NCBI GenBank assembly: GCA_018266105.1
Contig: JAFEBA010000022.1
Coordinates: 1-64,000, forward strand
Length of the DNA: 64,000 nucleotides
Source of the DNA: a bacterium
GTDB taxonomy: Bacteria > Vulcanimicrobiota > Xenobia > Xenobiales > JADMJV01
Direction: 5' to 3'
The translations under genes were made by a program, and so were the position numbers. Positions within the stretch are counted from its first letter, which is position 1, and every line of letters starts with the position of its first letter. Below the pieces are notes generated by a model. It saw nothing but the letters and a program-made list of their open reading frames with translations. It ran no database searches and was not told where the DNA came from. Shown here one piece after another: positions 41,423 through 50,434 of this stretch.

Positions 41423-42159
41423 GGCGCCACCCGCAAAGTAGAGACCGTCACTCGGCCGTGGCCTGCATAGTTTTCCTGAAGCCGCAGTAGCTTGAGGTTG
41501 GAAGGGGCTTCCTGAGGACGCAATCGATCATCCACAAAGGTTCCGCTCAGAAGGTTGCTCCGTTGAGCGCCGCGATAGTCGATCATCAAGACTTTGCCAG
41601 CAGCCGAAGGGCCCAGCTGCAAGTCACCTTTGGGTCCGAGGTTCCAGTCCGTAAAGGGCCTCAAGCTCTCTCCCTGCGCCGTCAGGATCGCTTCGATTCG
41701 AACGGCCGGACCATTGTCCAGCCTGAGTTGGCCACTGGGACCGACCCGATGAGTCTCTCCCCGGTCGCTGAGAAAGCAGGTGTAATTGAGGCTGAGCAGT
41801 TGCCCGGCCAGCTGGCTGCCCACCTTGATGCGGCCGCTGGTTTTTTCCAGTTTTTCAATCTTCAAATCCGCCAGCGACCCCTCTAGAGGCTTGAGCTGGA
41901 GAGAATGGGGATCAAAGTCTGGCTGCCCAAGCTGTAACCAACCCTGAGAGTCCGGTTTTAGCACCTGCGGTGGGAGCTGGTCAAAGGGAACCGCTTGCAG
42001 GCGTTGTAGCTGCTTTTCCGCTTGCCTGGTCGCCATGAGCATCTCTTTCTGGCGACGCAGGGCCTGGGAGCTGCCCATCAGCTCCATCTGGGCACCGAGT
42101 AGAAGCGCCAGCAGAGCAATGCCGATCATCATTTCAATCATTGTGAAAGCTCTCTTCAC
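41419..42159 (-). CDS. Pseudopilin (prepilin N-terminal methylation motif)
   Basis: The 246-residue protein begins VKRAFTMIEMMIGIALLALL, a prepilin-like signal with Glu at +5, followed by a longer globular domain with RQAEKQLQRLQAVPFDQLPP and a beta-rich end. The GTG start overlaps the kinase stop (GTGA); the frame upstream is a shadow of the kinase. The long soluble domain suggests a GspJ-like minor pseudopilin. Confidence 0.84.
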   Translation of the reverse strand: MKRAFTMIEMMIGIALLALLLGAQMELMGSSQALRRQKEMLMATRQAEKQLQRLQAVPFDQLPPQVLKPDSQGWLQLGQPDFDPHSLQLKPLEGSLADLKIEKLEKTSGRIKVGSQLAGQLLSLNYTCFLSDRGETHRVGPSGQLRLDNGPAVRIEAILTAQGESLRPFTDWNLGPKGDLQLGPSAAGKVLMIDYRGAQRSNLLSGTFVDDRLRPQEAPSNLKLLRLQENYAGHGRVTVSTLRVAP

Positions 42160-45100
42160 AACTTGCTCCACTGGTCGGGATCGAGAAATTGTAAGCGCCC
42201 TCGGCTGTCCAGGCGAGCCCCGGTCCAGCTTTGAATCTGGCCTGTGACCCTGGCCGGGGTCACCTGTTCTCGGGAGAGAGTCCAATGCTCTAGTTTGCCG
42301 TTCTTGCGCAGAAAAAAGGAACCTGAATCGGCGATCTTCATCTCCTCGATTGGTCCTTGCGGGCCTCTCAAGGCGGTCGGTAGCTCCGCCTCTTTGGGCT
42401 GGCCGGCCAGCAGCCAGAGGTGCAGGTGTTGCTCCGAGTCTAGGCTGAGAGCCGCGCGGGAGTCCCTGGAAAGGGCGACTTTCTTGACCGGCAAGCGGTG
42501 TTTCAGGGTGGCAAGCAGTTTTGGCTCGGCATAACCGGTGTCAAAGTTGCTCCACAACTGGCACTCGCCCTGACTGGTCGCACACAGCAGCTCCTGGTCT
42601 CCGGCGATGTCCGCCAGCTCGAAAGGAGCCTGCCACTCGGCCATGATGGCCAGTTCCTGGGCCAGCATGGTCCAGGTTCGTCGGTGGACCACCAGCATTC
42701 GCGGGCCGTTCCAGATGTAGTGCTGAATCGGATGCAGCCAGCGGTGGTCCAGGCTTTCCAGGCCCCGGCGGGTGACAGCCACGTAGCCAGTGCCCAGTGT
42801 CACCAGCTCGAGGACCGGGGCGCTGCATTCTCTGGACTCGATTTCACCCTGGTCGTTGACCCAGCTGACTCGTTTGCCTTCGGCCAACCACCTGGAATTC
42901 AGAGCCGATAGGGTCGGCCCCCGAGGACTGACATCCAGTTCCTGCTTCTCATTCCAGCTCCAACCCGCGCCGGTTGGTGACTCGACGGACTGAATCGAGC
43001 GGCCCGATTGGACATCCAGCACGTGGGCCTGGGTGCCCTGCTGCACAGCCACTCGACCGTCTTTGAGCAGCATTCGGGTGGAGTTTACACTCCAGGCCAG
43101 CTTCCAGCCGGGCGCCTGCTGGTTGTCGAAGACTCGCAGGTTGCCGTCGCTGCTGACCAGCCTCTGGCCGTCCGCCGAGAAGGTAAACTGCTGAACCTGC
43201 TGGCTGTGCTCCAGCACGGAACTGGCCGCCTGGTGGCTGCGAACATCAAATACTTGCAGGCGCCGCCCCGAATTCACGGCCAGAAAGCCTCCGTCGGCGG
43301 AAAAGCTGGTCTTCGACCAACCCGTTAGCCAGCCGTCGCAGACAGGTTGGTCGCCGCAGTAAGCGATCTGGTGAGCCGGCCCCAGGCTTCGGATGGTTTG
43401 TCCGGTCAGGTCGCTTTCGACGGCCTGACCTGTCTTGTCGATTCGTAAGATTCGCTTCCCGTTCGGACTCAGGCAGCCTTGCTGGCCTGAGGCAGTGCGG
43501 GAGAGCCTGAGTGGAGAGGCATCCCAAAGAGAAATTTCCCGGCCGCTAAGCAGCAGTTTTTTTCCGTCCTGGGACCAGGAGACCCGGCTTGGAGTGCCCT
43601 GAATTTGAAAAGAAGCTCCGCCGGGAAAGAGCTTGCAGTGTCCATCCTGGCTGGCCGCCAGGAGCCGCGAGCCGTCCGGGCTGTAGCCAAGTAGGCGGCA
43701 AACGCGTCGGGCCGGGGGTAGGCCCGTCAGCAACGAGCCTGGCTCAGCCAACCAGTGGGATTCGGCCGAAATCCAGTTGCCGTCCGCCTGTTTGCGCCAC
43801 AGCATTACCTGTCCACTGCTGCCAGCCGCGGCGAGTTCTTTGCCGTCTGGTCTCACCGCCAGACAGGTCACCTCGGGCAGCAGGGCCAGTTGCTGGCGGT
43901 GCTGGTCTTGCCAGACCAGAATCTGGCCGTTCTGACCGGCCAAAGCCACCACCTGAGCGTCGGCGCTGGCCTCCAGGGACGAGGTTGGAGCGGGCGGACC
44001 CCATTCATACCGGGTCAGTGGATAGTGGTAAGTGGCCAGCTCGTCGCCCAGGGTCTTGGACTCAGGGTCATGCTGAAGAGCTTGAGCCCACCAGAGCATG
44101 GCTTCAAAGCGATTTCCCCTGCTGTCAGCCACGGATCCCAGCGTGGATTCCAGTTGGCCAAAGCGAGCCAGCTCGCCGTTCAGGGCGGTTTTAGAGTCCT
44201 CCACTTGTTTTTCGGTGGCCCTCAGTTTTTCTTCGCGCTGGCTGAGCTGCGCTTGCTGTTTGTCGAGCTGGCGCCAGGCCAGACTGATGGTGCCCATGAG
44301 CAGCAGCACGGCCGTGACTCCAACCGCGAACGGTCGGGGATTGCGTTTGACGAACAGCCTGCCTCGATAGAGGGGGGACCAGGGGAGTTTGATGTTGAGG
44401 GGCAGTTGCTGTTGTCGTCTGGACAGATCCGTCAGGACTTCGTCAGCGCTGGCATAGCGAAATTCTGAGAGCGGTTCCAGGCAGCCTTCGATAATGGCGG
44501 CCAGTTCGGAGTCAACCTGCGGGGCCAGTTCTCTCAGAGGGCAGAGGGGGTTCTGAGAAACCTCAAAAGCAAACTGCAGACGCTGCTTCATCGTATAGGA
44601 CTCAAGGGCCGAGCGGGTGCGATTTTGCAGTCTTGGAACCTGGCCGGTGAGCAAACGGTAGGCGGTTGCCCCCAGGGCATAGATGTCCCAGGCGGCCGAG
44701 GGATCCGCATTGCCTTTGTCCAGGGCCCGCAGTATCTGCTCCGGCGGCATGTAGCCCAAAGTGCCGAGATTATAGCCCCCGGACTGGGTGGCGAAGGATT
44801 GCCCGAAATCTGCCAGACGCAGGCGACCCTGGCCGTCCAGCAAGAGGTTGGCCGGCTTGAGGTCGCCGTGCAAAATACCCTTCGAGTGAATGTAGCTCAG
44901 CCCTCGACAGATCTCTTCCAGCCAGATGACCAACTGATCCGGGGTGGCCTGGATTTCTCCCAGTGAACCGCTGAGCAGCGGCATCACAAAGAAAGGCGGC
45001 GTATTCTCGAGATTGGCATCCAGCAGCGTCACCACATTGGGATGTTCGGCCACCTCCATCAGGCGCTGCACCTCGGCCCGGAAGAGTTCCCAGTCCATGG

Positions 45101-45314
45101 CCTGGTGGCGCGAAAAGATCTTCACCGCCACCTTCTGACCCGTGCTTTGCTGCACGCCCGCCCAGGCTTCGCCAAAGGTTCCCGCGCCCAGTCGACTTTG
45201 CAGGCTGTAACCGGGTAGTTTGGGCGGCTCAGTGGCGCCGGAAAGGGCCTTGGACTGACTGATCAGTTCCGCCCCCTGGGCCATGGTCGCGTCCAGTGTC
45301 AACTCTTCTTCCAT
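42156..45314 (-). CDS. Transmembrane Ser/Thr protein kinase with WD40-type propeller
   Basis: The 1052-residue protein has three parts. The cytosolic eukaryotic-like kinase (about 36-300) has a P-loop GAGTFG (43-48), Lys65, catalytic loop HGDLKPANLLLD (Asp151) and DFG (Asp169). The usual HRD is HGD, so this is a non-RD kinase. A membrane span (about 328-347, FAVGVTAVLLLMGTISLAW) follows, then a coiled coil. The last ~650 residues are WD40-like repeats (LAVRPDGKELAAAGSSGQVM; LGYSPDGSRLLAASQDG). Probably it senses through the propeller and phosphorylates operon partners. It lies between the ATPase and the pseudopilins; 4 bases separate it from the ATPase gene. Confidence 0.92.
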   Translation of the reverse strand: MEEELTLDATMAQGAELISQSKALSGATEPPKLPGYSLQSRLGAGTFGEAWAGVQQSTGQKVAVKIFSRHQAMDWELFRAEVQRLMEVAEHPNVVTLLDANLENTPPFFVMPLLSGSLGEIQATPDQLVIWLEEICRGLSYIHSKGILHGDLKPANLLLDGQGRLRLADFGQSFATQSGGYNLGTLGYMPPEQILRALDKGNADPSAAWDIYALGATAYRLLTGQVPRLQNRTRSALESYTMKQRLQFAFEVSQNPLCPLRELAPQVDSELAAIIEGCLEPLSEFRYASADEVLTDLSRRQQQLPLNIKLPWSPLYRGRLFVKRNPRPFAVGVTAVLLLMGTISLAWRQLDKQQAQLSQREEKLRATEKQVEDSKTALNGELARFGQLESTLGSVADSRGNRFEAMLWWAQALQHDPESKTLGDELATYHYPLTRYEWGPPAPTSSLEASADAQVVALAGQNGQILVWQDQHRQQLALLPEVTCLAVRPDGKELAAAGSSGQVMLWRKQADGNWISAESHWLAEPGSLLTGLPPARRVCRLLGYSPDGSRLLAASQDGHCKLFPGGASFQIQGTPSRVSWSQDGKKLLLSGREISLWDASPLRLSRTASGQQGCLSPNGKRILRIDKTGQAVESDLTGQTIRSLGPAHQIAYCGDQPVCDGWLTGWSKTSFSADGGFLAVNSGRRLQVFDVRSHQAASSVLEHSQQVQQFTFSADGQRLVSSDGNLRVFDNQQAPGWKLAWSVNSTRMLLKDGRVAVQQGTQAHVLDVQSGRSIQSVESPTGAGWSWNEKQELDVSPRGPTLSALNSRWLAEGKRVSWVNDQGEIESRECSAPVLELVTLGTGYVAVTRRGLESLDHRWLHPIQHYIWNGPRMLVVHRRTWTMLAQELAIMAEWQAPFELADIAGDQELLCATSQGECQLWSNFDTGYAEPKLLATLKHRLPVKKVALSRDSRAALSLDSEQHLHLWLLAGQPKEAELPTALRGPQGPIEEMKIADSGSFFLRKNGKLEHWTLSREQVTPARVTGQIQSWTGARLDSRGRLQFLDPDQWSKL

Positions 45315-45318
45315 CAGC

Positions 45319-46452
45319 CTAAAATCCCGGAATCACTCGCATTGCTTCGTTGCGGGTGGTCTGGTGGCGCTGCACTCGGAGTCGGGCCCGCTCGATCAAG
45401 CTAAATTTGGGTGGGGGTAGGGGAGCCTGGCTGAGCACGGCCTGACGAAACTGCTGGTCGACGGTCAAAAGCTCGGGCACGGCCGCACGCCCGCGAAAGC
45501 CGCTCTGGCGGCAGACCGGGCAGCCCACCGGCTCGCCCTGGTTTTGACAGTTTGCGCAGAGCTGACGCAGCAGGCGCTGGTAGACGACCCCGCTCAGGCT
45601 GGCGGCCAACTGATACGGTTGCACCCCCATTTCCAGCAGGCGCGGCACGACCCCCAAACTGTCCCGAGCGTGGAGCGTCGAGAAGACCAGGTGGCCGCTC
45701 AGACTGGCTTGCACGACCGCGGCGGCCGTCTCGGGATCGCGGATTTCGCCCACCAGAATCAGGTCGGGGTCCTGGCGTAAGATCGAGCGCAGGCCGGTGG
45801 CGAAGGTCATACCCACGCCGCTCTGGATGGAGGTCTGATTGAAATCGGCCACCACCACTTCCACCGGGTCTTCCAGGGTAACGACGTTCAGGCGTGCGCC
45901 CGGAGTGGGCTCCAGGCGTTGTTGGTGTTGTCCCTGCAGCCAGCGCATCACCGCCAGCAGGGTGGTGGATTTGCCGCTCCCGGCTGGTCCGGTGGCCAGC
46001 ACCAATCCCTGAGGTTGGTCCACCATTCTCTGCAGTTCTTCCAGTTCTTCGGGCCAGAAGCCAAGCTCTTCCAATGAACGCAGTTGGTGGTCGGGCCGCA
46101 ACAGACGGAGCACGGCCACTTCTCCAAACTGAGCCGGGGCCACGGCCACTCGAACTTCCTGATCGTTTACGCGCCATTTGCCGTCCTGTGGAGTGGCGTG
46201 TTTATAGGAGGCCAATCTGGCGCCGTTTTTCAAACCCACCAGCAATCGGCCATAGAGTTCGGAGGGCAACTCAAAAGAACAACTCAATACCCCTTCGCGG
46301 CGCAGCAGAACTTCAACCGAGCCCGGGGCCGGACGCAAATGCAGGTCGCTGGCTTCGGCTTCGGCTGCGTAGCGGACCAGCCATTCAATGGCCGGGCGGG
46401 CGTCGAAAGTCTGAGGCGGCTCCAACAGGGGAGCCAGTTCGCTGGGAATCAT
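45319..46452 (-). CDS. GspE/PilB/PilT-family secretion ATPase
   Basis: The 377-residue hexameric AAA-type ATPase drives pseudopilus assembly or retraction. Seen are Walker A GPAGSGKS (155-162), Asp box TLEDPVE, Walker B DPDLILVGEIRD (228-239) and His box STLHARD (258-264). Four cysteines (299, 302, 311, 314) in the C-terminal domain fit the GspE-type zinc finger. The N-terminal region has ASDLHLRPAPGSVEVLLR. It lacks the N1 domain of GspE, so it is shorter. First gene of the operon; a possible inverted repeat lies just upstream. Confidence 0.92.
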   Translation of the reverse strand: MIPSELAPLLEPPQTFDARPAIEWLVRYAAEAEASDLHLRPAPGSVEVLLRREGVLSCSFELPSELYGRLLVGLKNGARLASYKHATPQDGKWRVNDQEVRVAVAPAQFGEVAVLRLLRPDHQLRSLEELGFWPEELEELQRMVDQPQGLVLATGPAGSGKSTTLLAVMRWLQGQHQQRLEPTPGARLNVVTLEDPVEVVVADFNQTSIQSGVGMTFATGLRSILRQDPDLILVGEIRDPETAAAVVQASLSGHLVFSTLHARDSLGVVPRLLEMGVQPYQLAASLSGVVYQRLLRQLCANCQNQGEPVGCPVCRQSGFRGRAAVPELLTVDQQFRQAVLSQAPLPPPKFSLIERARLRVQRHQTTRNEAMRVIPGF

Positions 46453-46461
46453 ATGGGAAAG

Positions 46462-46489
46462 CTGTGAGCGGCTTGCTTCACAGTTTTTT
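46462..46489 (+). promoter_or_regulatory. Inverted repeat with T6 tail between divergent genes
   Basis: CTGTGA (46462-46467) and TCACAG (46478-46483) are followed by TTTTTT on the plus strand. This would be a terminator-like hairpin, but no rightward gene precedes it. It could be an operator shared by the divergent secretion operon and deiminase gene. Low confidence. Confidence 0.3.
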
Positions 46490-46511
46490 CAGGCTCCTGT
46501 TCTAGGTTTGA

Positions 46512-47912
46512 GTGGTGATCACGTCGCTTTTTCGGCCCGCCCCTGGACTGTCCAGTTCTACGATTCATACCTATACCAGGGGTCCTGAGGGCGTGAGGCA
46601 GATTGCCTTCGACAGCCTGCAGCCTCATACCCCGCCGACTTTGCCGGTTGATGAGGTGAGCGCCAAAGAAGTCAAAACCATGCAGAAGGCTCTGGCCCGT
46701 GAGCGCAATCAGGAAATCGCCCGGCCCCATCAGGGCAAGCACGCCCCTGCGGTGGCCAAAGACGCCAGCATCGACCCTTCCGCCTTTCATATGGTCTATG
46801 ACTCGGCCGATCGCGCCAGTCTTGGATACATCGCCCAGATGGCGGCTATTGGACAGGTGGAGGATTTCCACGTGGTGGCCAGCTGTTATGACAGTCGAGA
46901 ACGTGCCAGGCTGGAAAAGCAAGTGAAGAGCAATCTCACCACGGTCGAAAATCCCGGATATCAGGACGTTTGGGCGGAAGACCACGGCGAGTACACAGAG
47001 GATGGGGTCATGGTGATTCCAGCCATGCTCAAAAGTGATTACCCAATTGGCGATGTGATCGAAGCCGATCGCCTGCGGCGTTTCCAGGGTGATGGCGAGA
47101 TGGCTGACTTTAGCCAGCACGGAGCCGTCAACGAACGCTGGACCCAGCAGGAAGCCCTGGCCGCGGCGATGGCGACCGGCGCCAAGGGTTACAAAATGGC
47201 CGTCAGCTACGTTGAGGGCGGCAATATGATGGGGGGCAAACGCCCGGATGGCACCGCCTACGCCCTGGTCGGCAAGGACAGCCTGGCCGTCACCAAAGAC
47301 ATTTTACGTCAGGCCGGCCACTCCCGTCGCAACGGGCTCTCCCAAATCGCCAGCGACTACGGCTACAAGAAAGACGAGGTTTTTGCGGTCGAGCAGCCGG
47401 GCGAATTTCATCTGGATATGGCCATGGCGCTGGCCGGCCCAGGGCAGGTCTTGCTCAATGATTCCAAAGCGGTGGCCGACTTGCAGAAGGGTTGGGTCAC
47501 TGAACACTATCATCATCGATTTTTTCAGTGGGGGAAGAAGAAGCAACTGGCGGCCATCGACGCGCGCGCGGAAAAGTTGGCGGCCTATGAGGCCCTGGTC
47601 GAAAAGGACTTGCGGAAGGCGGGGCTGGAGGTTTATCGAGTTCCGGGTTGCTTCCCGGCCACCAAGGCCAATTCGGAGATGAATTTCTTCAACTTGCGCC
47701 AGGGCCGAAACGATGATGGGGAAACCTTCGCGATCGCGCTGGGTGGAGACGAGCGGGCCGAGCAGGCTTTTGCTCACACATTGCTCTCGGAAATCCCGAC
47801 CGGCTACCAGCGCATTCACTTCTTGGACCGCGAATTGACCCCGATCACGCTGGATATGTCGGGTGGAATCAAGTGCCGCACCAAGCCGCGTCAGGATTTC
47901 GGACAAAATTAA
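46512..47912 (+). CDS. Pentein-superfamily protein (amidinotransferase/deiminase-like)
   Basis: The 466-residue protein has a Ser/Thr/Pro-rich N-terminal tail of about 80 residues without a signal peptide. The pentein (guanidine-modifying) fold follows: WAEDHGEY (Trp154-Asp157), EGGNMM (Glu235), the catalytic histidine in FHLDMAMAL (His300) and the catalytic cysteine near the C-terminus (GGIKC, Cys455). Enzymes of this fold act on arginine or agmatine side chains. Peptidyl-arginine deiminase-like activity is possible, but substrate residues cannot be judged. Starts with GTG (two GTGs in a row). It is a single gene divergent from the secretion operon. Confidence 0.8.
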   Translation: MVITSLFRPAPGLSSSTIHTYTRGPEGVRQIAFDSLQPHTPPTLPVDEVSAKEVKTMQKALARERNQEIARPHQGKHAPAVAKDASIDPSAFHMVYDSADRASLGYIAQMAAIGQVEDFHVVASCYDSRERARLEKQVKSNLTTVENPGYQDVWAEDHGEYTEDGVMVIPAMLKSDYPIGDVIEADRLRRFQGDGEMADFSQHGAVNERWTQQEALAAAMATGAKGYKMAVSYVEGGNMMGGKRPDGTAYALVGKDSLAVTKDILRQAGHSRRNGLSQIASDYGYKKDEVFAVEQPGEFHLDMAMALAGPGQVLLNDSKAVADLQKGWVTEHYHHRFFQWGKKKQLAAIDARAEKLAAYEALVEKDLRKAGLEVYRVPGCFPATKANSEMNFFNLRQGRNDDGETFAIALGGDERAEQAFAHTLLSEIPTGYQRIHFLDRELTPITLDMSGGIKCRTKPRQDFGQN

Positions 47913-47914
47913 AA

Positions 47915-48065
47915 AGGACCGCCGCGGTCGGGGGGGGTCACCCGCGGGAGGTCCTGAACAGACTATAGCTGGATCCCGCTCAAATGAGGAGCGGGCATCT
48001 CCCTCTCGGCTCAGGCGGGTAAACCCCCGCCCGGGCAGGATCGCGATCCCGATCATTTTTAACAA
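47915..48065 (+). other. Structured intergenic segment with successive hairpins
   Basis: Four inverted repeats lie in the 174 bases before the MASE1 kinase: AGGACC/GGTCCT enclosing CCGCGG/CCGCGG (47915-47955), CCCGCTC/GAGCGGG (47975-47995), GGCGGG/CCCGCC around TAAACC (48014-48031), and the palindrome GGATCGCGATCC (48038-48049) before ATTTTT. The first could be a terminator of the preceding gene, but has no T tail; the last has a T run. No known riboswitch is recognised. It could be an mRNA leader of the sensor gene. Confidence 0.45.
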
Positions 48066-48086
48066 GGGATCCCTACAATTCGGGGG

Positions 48087-50432
48087 GTGGAGAGGACGCC
48101 GGTCAGCACCCACCTGCTAAGGATTGTGGTTATCGCGCTGGGCTATCTGGCCCTGGCCCGTCTCGGGCTCGTCTTCGCTTTGCCCCCTGAAAAAAAGGCA
48201 ACCGCCATCTGGCCGCCGTCAGGGGTGGCTCTGGCCTCCATCTGGTTTTGGGGAGCGCGGGTCTGGCCGGGTGTCTGGCTGGGGGCTCTGCTGGCCAATC
48301 TGTGGGACCACGTGAGCTGGGCGAATGCCGCCGTTTCAGCCGGAATCGCTTGCGGCTCCACGCTGCAGGCTCTGGCGGCTGGTATGGCACTGCAGCGCTT
48401 GAATGGTCCGGAACCTCTGGGCTCCGGCAACCGGGCTCTGCGCTTCATCTGGTCGAGTATGGCGGCCTGCTTAATTGCCTCCAGTGTAGGTTGCTTCAGC
48501 CTTTGGTGGTCAGGAGCTCTGAACGGGATGGCGGTTCCTCGTGCCTGGCAGACGTGGTGGCTGGGCGATTGGGTGGGCATCCTGATCTTCGGTTCATTCT
48601 TGCTGGTTTGGGGCAGCAGTCGGGCCCGGTCGGTTCATCCCGTTGCGGGGGCCAAATTCGAGCTTCCCCTCGTTTTGGGGCTATCCATTCCCGTTTTGTA
48701 TGGCTTCGGCGTGCTGGGACCTTCTCGGCCCCACTCCCCGCTGGCCTACCTGGTCCTGCCGGCCCTGGTTCTGGTGACCTTTCGCTTCAGGCTTCTGGGG
48801 GCAACCGCCGCTCTGGTGCTTGTTTCTTTGCTTGCCACCGGCGGTGCAGCCCAGGCCGGCGGTCCGTTCTGGGAAACCGATCTTTACCTCTCGCTGGGAT
48901 TAATGCAGGTCTATCTGGCCGCAGTCGGCACGACGATTTTGTTTCTGGCGGCGGTTTTGGAGGAGAACGCTCTGGCCAGAGAGGTGCTGCAGTCCCATAG
49001 CCGCTCTCTGGCCGATGATGTGCATCGACGCGGTTTAGAGTTGGAGCGCTCGGCGGACCGGTTTAGAGCCATTTTTCACTCCCAGTTTCAGTTTATCGGG
49101 CTTCTGGATCCGACCGGGATCGTTCTGGAGGCCAATCGGACTGCTCTGGCGGCCTCTGGAGTGGAGGAGAGCGAAGTGTTGGGACGTTACTTCTGGGACA
49201 CCGGATGGTGGTCCCATGACCCCGAGCAGCAAGAAAGGCTGCGCACTGCAGTCCAGCGAGTCGCCTCCGGCAGTCCTGACCGATTTGAAGCCTCGCACCC
49301 GAGCCCGGATGGCAGTTTGATCTGGGTCGATTTTTCTTTGACCCCATTCCGGGACTCGAAGGGTGAAGTCATTTACTTGATTCCGGAGGGTCGCGATATT
49401 ACTCAACTCAAGCAGGTTGAAGAGAACCTGAGGATTCAAGAGCGACACGTCCAGGGAGCCTTCAAGCACGCTCCCATCGGGAAGGCGCTGGTTTCTCCAG
49501 ATGGACGCTGGATGAAGGTCAACGCTTCGTTGTGTGCCCTGCTCGGCTATGAAGAGCAGGAGTTGCTGCAACTCACATTCCAGAGCATCACCCACCCCGA
49601 GGATCTGGACGCCGACCTTGGCTTTGTGCAGCAGATGCTGGACGGCGACATCTCCACTTACCGGATGGAAAAGCGCTACCTGCACAAGCAGGGTCATCAG
49701 ATTCCGGTTTTATTGGCGGTCTCTCTGGTGCGCGACAGTCAGAACCGCCCGCTTTACTTCATTTCTCAAATTCTGGATATTTCGCAGCAAAAGAGCTACG
49801 AGAGCCAGTTGCAGGCCGCTTTACGCGAGAAAGAGTTGATGCTTAAGGAGATTCACCATCGGGTTAAAAACAATCTGCAACTGGTCTCATCCATGCTGGA
49901 TCTGCAGGCCAGTCACCAGAGTGATCCGTCTGTCCGCGCCAGTTTCGAAGAGAGTCGGGCCCGGCTTCGTTCCATGGCTCTTATTCACGAGCGACTCTAC
50001 CGTTCTGAGAATCTGGAGAAAGTGGATTTTGTCAGTTACATGGAAGGCCTGGTCAGCTACCTTTGTCAGACCTATCAGGTGACCCAGGGGGAGGTTCAGA
50101 TTGAAACGCGGATTGGCTGGCAGTCTTTGCCTCTGGATCAGGCCGTTCCCTGCGGCCTGATGCTGAATGAACTGATCTCCAACAGCCTTAAACACGCCTT
50201 CCGGAAGCCGGTGGCTGAGCCCGTGATTCGAGTTTGCCTGGACTACAGTCAGGATGGCTCGCGCCGTCTGCTGGTGGCGGACAATGGTCCGGGTTTGCCC
50301 GAGGGTTTCGAAGCTTCACAGGCGGACTCGTTTGGCATGCAACTGATCTTCACATTAGCCGAACAATTGGGCGGGACCCCGGCAATTCAAGCTGGACCCG
50401 GATTTGAATTTGTGCTAACTTTGTCCGATTAG
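48087..50432 (+). CDS. MASE1-PAS-PAS sensor histidine kinase (HisKA_2 type)
   Basis: The 781-residue membrane kinase has an N-terminal MASE1 domain with about eight spans and the signature ALPPEKKATAIWPPSGVALA. Two PAS domains follow (about 330-450 FRAIFHSQFQFIGLLDPTGI and 455-570 KHAPIGKALVSPDGRWMKVN). The HisKA_2 dimerisation domain is EIHHRVKNNLQLVSSMLDLQ, with the phosphorylated histidine at 590/591, and an HATPase domain ends it (DNGPGLPEGF). Start is GTG. Two bases separate its stop from the next gene, which encodes a REC-containing kinase, so the pair should act together. Confidence 0.92.
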   Translation: MERTPVSTHLLRIVVIALGYLALARLGLVFALPPEKKATAIWPPSGVALASIWFWGARVWPGVWLGALLANLWDHVSWANAAVSAGIACGSTLQALAAGMALQRLNGPEPLGSGNRALRFIWSSMAACLIASSVGCFSLWWSGALNGMAVPRAWQTWWLGDWVGILIFGSFLLVWGSSRARSVHPVAGAKFELPLVLGLSIPVLYGFGVLGPSRPHSPLAYLVLPALVLVTFRFRLLGATAALVLVSLLATGGAAQAGGPFWETDLYLSLGLMQVYLAAVGTTILFLAAVLEENALAREVLQSHSRSLADDVHRRGLELERSADRFRAIFHSQFQFIGLLDPTGIVLEANRTALAASGVEESEVLGRYFWDTGWWSHDPEQQERLRTAVQRVASGSPDRFEASHPSPDGSLIWVDFSLTPFRDSKGEVIYLIPEGRDITQLKQVEENLRIQERHVQGAFKHAPIGKALVSPDGRWMKVNASLCALLGYEEQELLQLTFQSITHPEDLDADLGFVQQMLDGDISTYRMEKRYLHKQGHQIPVLLAVSLVRDSQNRPLYFISQILDISQQKSYESQLQAALREKELMLKEIHHRVKNNLQLVSSMLDLQASHQSDPSVRASFEESRARLRSMALIHERLYRSENLEKVDFVSYMEGLVSYLCQTYQVTQGEVQIETRIGWQSLPLDQAVPCGLMLNELISNSLKHAFRKPVAEPVIRVCLDYSQDGSRRLLVADNGPGLPEGFEASQADSFGMQLIFTLAEQLGGTPAIQAGPGFEFVLTLSD

Positions 50433-50434
50433 CC

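Noticed and set aside
46462-46489. True intrinsic terminator
   Set aside because: It has a T6 tail, but no rightward gene precedes it; kept only as a low-confidence inverted repeat.
47913-48086. c-di-GMP riboswitch
   Set aside because: GGGTAAACCC superficially resembles a GNRA-type element, but the rest of the GEMM consensus is missing.
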